A DNA stretch of 64,000 nt from Clostridiaceae bacterium AF10-41 (GTDB taxonomy: Bacteria; Bacillota; Clostridia; Clostridiales; Clostridiaceae). Position 1 is the stretch's first letter; each line of letters opens with the position of its first letter. This document shows positions 56,969 through 64,000 of this stretch, piece by piece. The position numbers and the translations under genes were made by a program. A model generated the notes under the pieces. That model searched no databases, was not told the DNA's origin, and saw only the letters and a program-made list of their open reading frames with translations. The stretch spans positions 1 through 64,000 of the forward strand of contig JAQCTH010000011.1 of the NCBI GenBank assembly GCA_027686065.1. The letters are read 5' to 3'.

Positions 56969-58069
56969 ATGATATTTATTTGTGAAAAACAAAAAATTCA
57001 AGAAGGTATATCAATAACAAGTAAGGCTATAACAGGAAAAACAACTATGCCTATATTAGAGGGAATCTATATAAATGCAAAAAAAGAAGGATTAACATTA
57101 ATAGGATCAGATATGGATGTATCTATAGAAACAAAGGTTGAAGCAGATATTATTGAAGAAGGCAAAATAGTAATAGATTCAAAGATTTTTGGTGAAATTA
57201 TAAGAAAATTACCAAACTCAGATATAAAAATAGAAACTTTAGAAAATGATATAATACAAATTACATGTGAAAAATCAGTTTTTAACCTAGTTTATATGAA
57301 TGCGGAAGATTATCCAGCTATACCAAATATAAATGAAAATTTATCAGCTGAAGTTCCTCAAAATATATTAAAAAATATGATAAAAGGAACATCTTTTGCT
57401 ATAGCTCAAGATGAAACTAGACCAATACTTCAAGGAATACTATTTGAAGTAAACAATAAAAATTTAAATTTAGTAGCTTTAGATGGATATAGATTAGCAA
57501 TAAGAAATGAATTTTTAGATAATGATAATAATCTAGAGGTTGTAATACCTGGAAAAACTCTAAATGAAGTTTCAAAAATACTAGAAGATACATCAGATAT
57601 AGTAAAAATAACATTCACGAATAATCATATATTATTTAATTTAAATAATACAAAAATTATTTCAAGATTATTAGAAGGTAAGTTCGTAAATTATTCGTCT
57701 TTATTGCCTCAAGAACATAAAATATTAGTAGATGTAAATAAACAACAACTACAAAATTGTATAGAAAGAGCCTCTTTAATGGCTAAAGATAGTAATAGCA
57801 ATTTAATAAAATTAGATGTTCAAGAGGATACAATGGTAATAACATCTAATTCTCAATTGGGAAAAGTTAGAGAAGAATTGAATATAAATTTGCAAGGAGA
57901 ATCTATACAAATTGCATTTAACTCCAGATATCTCTTAGATGTATTAAAGAATATGGATGATGATGAAGTTAAATTAGAGATGACATCAAGTGTTAGTCCT
58001 TGTGTAATAAAAGGTAAAAATATAGATAATTCGAAATATCTTGTTTTACCAGTAAGACTTATAAGATAG
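56969..58069 (+). CDS. dnaN: DNA polymerase III beta subunit (sliding clamp)
   Basis: A 366-aa ring-forming clamp of three repeated domains. MIFICEKQKIQEGISITSKA at the start, LPNSDIKIE, and a C-terminal KYLVLPVRLI. AAGGAGGTTTTTAT precedes the ATG. Expressed with dnaA or alone from the origin region. Confidence 0.97.
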   Translation: MIFICEKQKIQEGISITSKAITGKTTMPILEGIYINAKKEGLTLIGSDMDVSIETKVEADIIEEGKIVIDSKIFGEIIRKLPNSDIKIETLENDIIQITCEKSVFNLVYMNAEDYPAIPNINENLSAEVPQNILKNMIKGTSFAIAQDETRPILQGILFEVNNKNLNLVALDGYRLAIRNEFLDNDNNLEVVIPGKTLNEVSKILEDTSDIVKITFTNNHILFNLNNTKIISRLLEGKFVNYSSLLPQEHKILVDVNKQQLQNCIERASLMAKDSNSNLIKLDVQEDTMVITSNSQLGKVREELNINLQGESIQIAFNSRYLLDVLKNMDDDEVKLEMTSSVSPCVIKGKNIDNSKYLVLPVRLIR

Positions 58070-58116
58070 AAAGGAGAAAATGCATAAAATATGAATAAAA
58101 ATGCATTGAATTGGAA

Positions 58117-58323
58117 ATGAATGATGTTAAAATAAATACAGATTTTATAAAATTGGATTCTTTTTTGAAGTGGTGTGGAGCTGCCTCTCTAGGATCAGAA
58201 GCAAAAATGTATATTTTAGATGAGATGGTAAAGGTTAATAATGAAACTTGTACTCAAAGAGGAAAGAAAATTAAAAAAGGTGATATAGTAGAATTCGATG
58301 GTGAAGAATATAGGGTTATTTAA
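58117..58323 (+). CDS. yaaA: S4-domain RNA-binding protein YaaA
   Basis: About 68 aa. LDSFLKWCGAASLGSEAKMYI then VNNETCTQRGKKIKKGDIVEF is an S4 domain, linked to ribosome assembly. It may start at the TTG (58,111) or the ATG (58,117); neither has a strong Shine-Dalgarno. Usual dnaN-recF neighbour. Confidence 0.9.
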   Translation: MNDVKINTDFIKLDSFLKWCGAASLGSEAKMYILDEMVKVNNETCTQRGKKIKKGDIVEFDGEEYRVI

Positions 58324-58401
58324 GAACTATATTACATTTACTATTACCGTGACAATTACTTTTATTCTTTTTATATGTTATAATTAAAATAGGTGTTAAA
58401 A

Positions 58402-59487
58402 ATGTATATTAAAAGACTTCAAATGTTAAATTATAGAAATTATAAATCTTTAAATATAACACTTGGTAAAAATGTAAATGTATTTATGGGAGATAATGCT
58501 CAAGGTAAAACAAATATTCTTGAAGCAATTTATTATTGTGCATTTTCTAAATCACATAGAACTTCTAAAGATAGAGATTTAATAAATTGGAATTCAGATA
58601 GTGCATATATAAATTTACTTGTAGGTAAAGATAGGCTTGATAAGAATATTGATATAAATATATTAAAAGATGGGAAAAAAGCAATAAAAATAAATAAAAT
58701 TAAAGTGTCAAAAATAGGAGAGTTATTTGGAACCTTTAATGTTGTTATGTTTTCGCCAGAAGATTTAAAGATTATAAAGGATTCACCAGGAATAAGAAGA
58801 AAATTTATAGACATGGAATTATGTCAGTTAAACTCTAAATATTACTATAATTTAGTTCAATATAACAAAATTTTAAATGAACGAAATGTTATTTTAAAAA
58901 ATAGAAATATTGATAAGGAAATTTTAGATATATATGATATTCAATTAGCAGATTATGGGTATCATATAGTTATGGATAGAATTAATTATATTAATAAATT
59001 AAACTTTTATGGTAAAGATGTACATAGAGATATATCTTCAGGAAAAGAAAATATAGAATTTAGATACATAAGTACAATAAAGGACTTGGAAAATATAAAA
59101 AGTAACTTCTATGAAGCATTAAAGAAAAATAGAAAAAAAGATATTGAAAAAGGAATTACAAGCATTGGCCCTCATAGAGATGATTTTATCGTTCTTATTA
59201 ATGATATAGATACAAAAAGTTTTGGATCTCAAGGACAACAAAGAAGTGCAGTTCTTACAATGAAATTTTCATCTTTAAAAATAATAAAGGAAATTACATC
59301 AGAATATCCAGTATTATTATTAGATGATGTTTTATCTGAGTTGGATTTTAATAGAAAGAGGTACATCTTGAGTACTATTGGGGAGATTCAAACTATAATA
59401 ACATGTACGGGAATCGAGGATATAACTAATTATTTAGATAATACATCCAGATTATTTAAGGTCAAAGATGGAGAAATCCTAAATTAA
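58402..59487 (+). CDS. recF: DNA repair protein RecF
   Basis: About 361 aa. MYIKRLQMLNYRNYKSL, Walker A GDNAQGKTNILEA, signature FGSQGQQRSAVLTMKFSS and Walker B LLLDDVLSELD. It loads RecA at gaps with RecO and RecR. Start at ATG 58,402 because AGGTG overlaps an upstream GTG. Confidence 0.96.
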   Translation: MYIKRLQMLNYRNYKSLNITLGKNVNVFMGDNAQGKTNILEAIYYCAFSKSHRTSKDRDLINWNSDSAYINLLVGKDRLDKNIDINILKDGKKAIKINKIKVSKIGELFGTFNVVMFSPEDLKIIKDSPGIRRKFIDMELCQLNSKYYYNLVQYNKILNERNVILKNRNIDKEILDIYDIQLADYGYHIVMDRINYINKLNFYGKDVHRDISSGKENIEFRYISTIKDLENIKSNFYEALKKNRKKDIEKGITSIGPHRDDFIVLINDIDTKSFGSQGQQRSAVLTMKFSSLKIIKEITSEYPVLLLDDVLSELDFNRKRYILSTIGEIQTIITCTGIEDITNYLDNTSRLFKVKDGEILN

Positions 59488-59500
59488 GGGAGGAATTCTT

Positions 59501-59761
59501 ATGTTTTTACATTTAGGAGAAAATGTAGTTGTTCCAGTCAAAGATGTGATTGGAATATTTGATTTACAAACTACAATGTATAGTTCTGATACAAGCGCTT
59601 TTTTAAGAATGGCGGAGGAAGATGGGTTTGTAGAGAGGATTTCTAAAGAAAAACCAAAATCTTTTGTTATAGCTGAAGTTAATAAAATGAGTAAAATTTA
59701 CTTATCTCCAATTTCATCTTCAACTTTAACCAAAAGAACTAATGTAGATTATAATCCATAA
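59501..59761 (+). CDS. remB: RemB-like extracellular matrix regulator
   Basis: An 86-aa DUF370 protein: MFLHLGENVVVPVKDVIGIF, SSDTSAFLRMAEEDGF and FVIAEVNKMSKIYLSPISS. Bacillus RemB (YaaB) affects biofilm gene expression; the clostridial role is unknown. GGGAGGAATTCTT precedes the ATG. Confidence 0.88.
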   Translation: MFLHLGENVVVPVKDVIGIFDLQTTMYSSDTSAFLRMAEEDGFVERISKEKPKSFVIAEVNKMSKIYLSPISSSTLTKRTNVDYNP

Positions 59762-59801
59762 TTCCAATTTTAAATCTTCATGTGATTATAATAAAATTTA
59801 A

Positions 59802-61730
<1,929 letters not shown>

Positions 61731-61751
61731 TACTAAAACGAGGTGAGGTAC

Positions 61752-64000
61752 ATGGATTTAAACGAGGGAAAAGTTATTCCTATAGATATAAATAAAGAAA
61801 TGAAGAGATGCTATATTGATTATGCAATGAGTGTTATTGTAGGTCGTGCATTACCAGATGTTAGAGATGGATTAAAGCCAGTTCATAGAAGAATACTACA
61901 CTCTATGAATGAGCTTGGAATTACTCCAGATAAAAGCTATAGAAAATGTGCAAGAATAGTTGGAGAAGTTTTAGGTAAATATCATCCACATGGAGATACA
62001 TCAGTTTATGATGCACTAGTAAGATTAGCACAGGATTTTTCAATGAGATATATGCTTGTTGATGGGCATGGAAATTTTGGTTCTGTAGATGGAGATAGTG
62101 CAGCAGCAATGAGATATACAGAAGCAAGAATGAATAAAATTGCAGCTGAAATGCTAAGAGATATAAATAAAGATACAGTTGACTTTATACCAAACTTTGA
62201 TGGTGAAGAAAGAGAACCTGTTGTATTACCATCAAGGTATCCAAACCTTTTAGTAAATGGATCATCTGGGATAGCTGTAGGTATGGCTACTAATATTCCT
62301 CCACATAACTTGGGAGAAGTAATAGATGGAACAATAATGCTTATAGATAATCCAGAAACAACATCCTTAGAATTAATGACTGTTATTAAAGGGCCTGACT
62401 TTCCTACAGGTGCTACAATTATGGGGAAATCAGGAATAAGAGCAGCATATGAGACTGGAAAAGGTAGAGTTATAGTAAGAGCAAATGCAGAAATTGAAGA
62501 AGAAAATGGAAGACATAAAATAATTGTCACAGAAATACCATATCAAGTTAACAAAGCTAAGTTAATAGAGAATATAGCTGACTTAGTAAAAGATAAAAAA
62601 ATAACTGGAATATCAGACTTAAGAGATGAATCTGATAGAGAAGGTATGAGAATAGTAATAGAATTAAAGCGAGATGCTAATCCAAGTGTAGTATTAAATC
62701 TTCTATATAAGCATACAAAAATGCAAGATACATTTGGAATTATAATGCTAGCTTTAGTTAATAATGAACCATTAGTATTAAATCTTAAACAAGTATTAAG
62801 TAATTATATACAATTCCAAAAGGAAGTATTGACTAGAAGAACTGTGTTTGAGTTAAATAAAGCAGAAGCAAGAGCTCATATACTAGAAGGTTTAAGAATA
62901 GCCCTTGATAATATTGATGAAGTTATAAAAATCATAAGATCATCTAAAACAACAGAAATAGCAAAAAATACATTAATAGATAGATTTGGATTAAGTGAAA
63001 AGCAAGCTCAGGCAATCCTAGAAATGAGATTGAGAAGATTAACAGGATTGGAAAGAGACAAAATAGAAGAAGAATTTGAAGAACTTATGAAGTTAATAGA
63101 TTATCTAAATTCTATATTAGCAAGTGAAGAAAAACTTCTATCGGTAATAAAAGAAGAATTATTAGAAATTAAGAATAGATATAATGATCCAAGAAGGACT
63201 AAGATAGAAAAGGTTGTTAATGAAATAGATATAGAAGACCTTATACAGGAAGAAGAAGTAGTAGTTACACTAACACATTCAGGATATATAAAGAGAATAT
63301 CTGCAGATACATATTCTGCACAAAGAAGAGGGGGAAGAGGAATACAAGCAATGTCTACGAAAGAAGATGACTTTGTAGAACATGTAAACATTACTTCAAC
63401 CCATTCAGATGTTTTATTCTTTACAAACAAAGGAAGAGTTTATAAGCTAAGAGCATACGAAATACCGGATGCAGGAAGAACAGCTAAAGGGACTAATATA
63501 ATCAATCTTATAGCAATAGAACAAGATGAAAGAATAGAAACAGTCCTTACAATAAGTGATGATGTAAGTGAAGGATTCTTATTTATGGGAACTAAGCAAG
63601 GAATAGTAAAGAAGACACCACTTTCAGAATTCAAGAATCTTAGAAAGAATGGATTAATAGCTATAAATCTAAGAGATGGAGATGAACTTTTAAAGGTTAA
63701 GGTTACTCGTGGAGACGCAGATATAATAATAGTTACACAAGATGGTAATGCTATTAGATTTAACGAAAAAGATGTAAGATTTATGGGAAGAACTGCATCA
63801 GGAGTAAGATCTATTAATTTAAGAGAAAATGATGTTGCAGTATGCATGGATATAGCAGTAGAAGGTGAAGATCTACTTGTTATCAGCGAGAATGGATTTG
63901 GAAAGAGAACTCCTATAACAGAATATAAGAGACAAAAAAGAGGCGGAACAGGATTAATAACATATAAACTATCAGAAAAAACAGGTAAGGTTATAGGAGC
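61752..64000 (+). CDS. gyrA: DNA gyrase subunit A (3' end outside window)
   Basis: About 749 codons, open to the right edge. MDLNEGKVIPIDINKEMKRC at the start after GAGGTGAGGTAC. The catalytic tyrosine is in AAAMRYTEARM. The quinolone region reads GDTSVYDAL (Thr at the Ser83 position, Asp87 kept), normal for clostridia. The C-terminal wrapping domain has the GyrA box QRRGGRG. Probably complete within about 90 more residues. Confidence 0.98.
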   Translation, partial: MDLNEGKVIPIDINKEMKRCYIDYAMSVIVGRALPDVRDGLKPVHRRILHSMNELGITPDKSYRKCARIVGEVLGKYHPHGDTSVYDALVRLAQDFSMRYMLVDGHGNFGSVDGDSAAAMRYTEARMNKIAAEMLRDINKDTVDFIPNFDGEEREPVVLPSRYPNLLVNGSSGIAVGMATNIPPHNLGEVIDGTIMLIDNPETTSLELMTVIKGPDFPTGATIMGKSGIRAAYETGKGRVIVRANAEIEEENGRHKIIVTEIPYQVNKAKLIENIADLVKDKKITGISDLRDESDREGMRIVIELKRDANPSVVLNLLYKHTKMQDTFGIIMLALVNNEPLVLNLKQVLSNYIQFQKEVLTRRTVFELNKAEARAHILEGLRIALDNIDEVIKIIRSSKTTEIAKNTLIDRFGLSEKQAQAILEMRLRRLTGLERDKIEEEFEELMKLIDYLNSILASEEKLLSVIKEELLEIKNRYNDPRRTKIEKVVNEIDIEDLIQEEEVVVTLTHSGYIKRISADTYSAQRRGGRGIQAMSTKEDDFVEHVNITSTHSDVLFFTNKGRVYKLRAYEIPDAGRTAKGTNIINLIAIEQDERIETVLTISDDVSEGFLFMGTKQGIVKKTPLSEFKNLRKNGLIAINLRDGDELLKVKVTRGDADIIIVTQDGNAIRFNEKDVRFMGRTASGVRSINLRENDVAVCMDIAVEGEDLLVISENGFGKRTPITEYKRQKRGGTGLITYKLSEKTGKVIG

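Noticed and set aside
61990..62040. Quinolone-resistance change in gyrA (Thr at the Ser83 position)
   Set aside because: Thr at this position is the normal residue in clostridia, and Asp87 is kept.

Overview
The window is AT-rich, low-GC Firmicutes DNA. It carries the conserved replication-origin block of a spore-forming Clostridium (cluster I type): rpmH-dnaA-dnaN-yaaA-recF-remB-gyrB-gyrA on the right. Divergent from it runs rnpA-yidD-yidC-jag-mnmE-mnmG-rsmG-noc-soj-parB. Spore-linked YyaC, two perfect parS sites, DnaA boxes on both sides of dnaA and a DnaA-trio-like run support this. I cannot name the species from sequence alone.

Region 1 (1 to about 14,348) is an integrated accessory element whose left end lies outside the window. 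Its right end abuts the 3' end of rlmH, the classical target of staphylococcal cassette chromosome (SCC) elements. All its genes lie on the minus strand. Read from the rlmH side they are: a fused double DNA-adenine methyltransferase and an HNH endonuclease (a type II restriction-modification pair), several small unknown proteins including a DUF960-like one, a Mor-like DNA-binding protein, a membrane protein and a membrane-anchored coiled-coil protein, a large HTH protein with an IS630-like fold, and a PrimPol-helicase fusion. Then come two tandem small proteins that look like catalytically dead resolvase domains, a 37-aa ORF, a 565-aa large serine recombinase and a HEPN-domain protein. A 62-bp direct repeat containing a 15-bp-arm palindrome brackets the HEPN gene. 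Three related palindromes precede the HTH gene, the pseudo-resolvases and the recombinase. I read the whole as an SCC-like, probably self-replicating cassette.

Region 2 (14.3-26.4 kb) is core chromosome: rlmH, Hsp20, a LUD protein, a SEC-C protein, a CxxH/CxxC protein, walJ and murA on minus. On plus follow a 2H-like protein, a dUTPase-fold protein, a DMT transporter, a subtilase, and the DnaD/DnaI helicase-loading pair. A minus-strand G5-M23 peptidase sits among them, and a tRNA cluster with one intact tRNA-Asp and two apparently chimeric or truncated tRNAs closes the region.

Region 3 (26.6-43 kb) holds a flavoprotein, an acyl-ACP thioesterase, purA, malic enzyme, proC, and the long minus-strand run rpsF-ssb-rpsR, MazG-like, gdpP-rplI-lonC-dnaB, plus DUF951, MscS and DUF3343 genes.

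Region 4 (43-64 kb) holds an aminotransferase, yyaC, the chromosome-segregation genes with parS, tRNA modification (mnmE/mnmG), membrane-protein insertion (yidC/yidD/jag), oriC and the gyrase genes. gyrA runs off the right edge.
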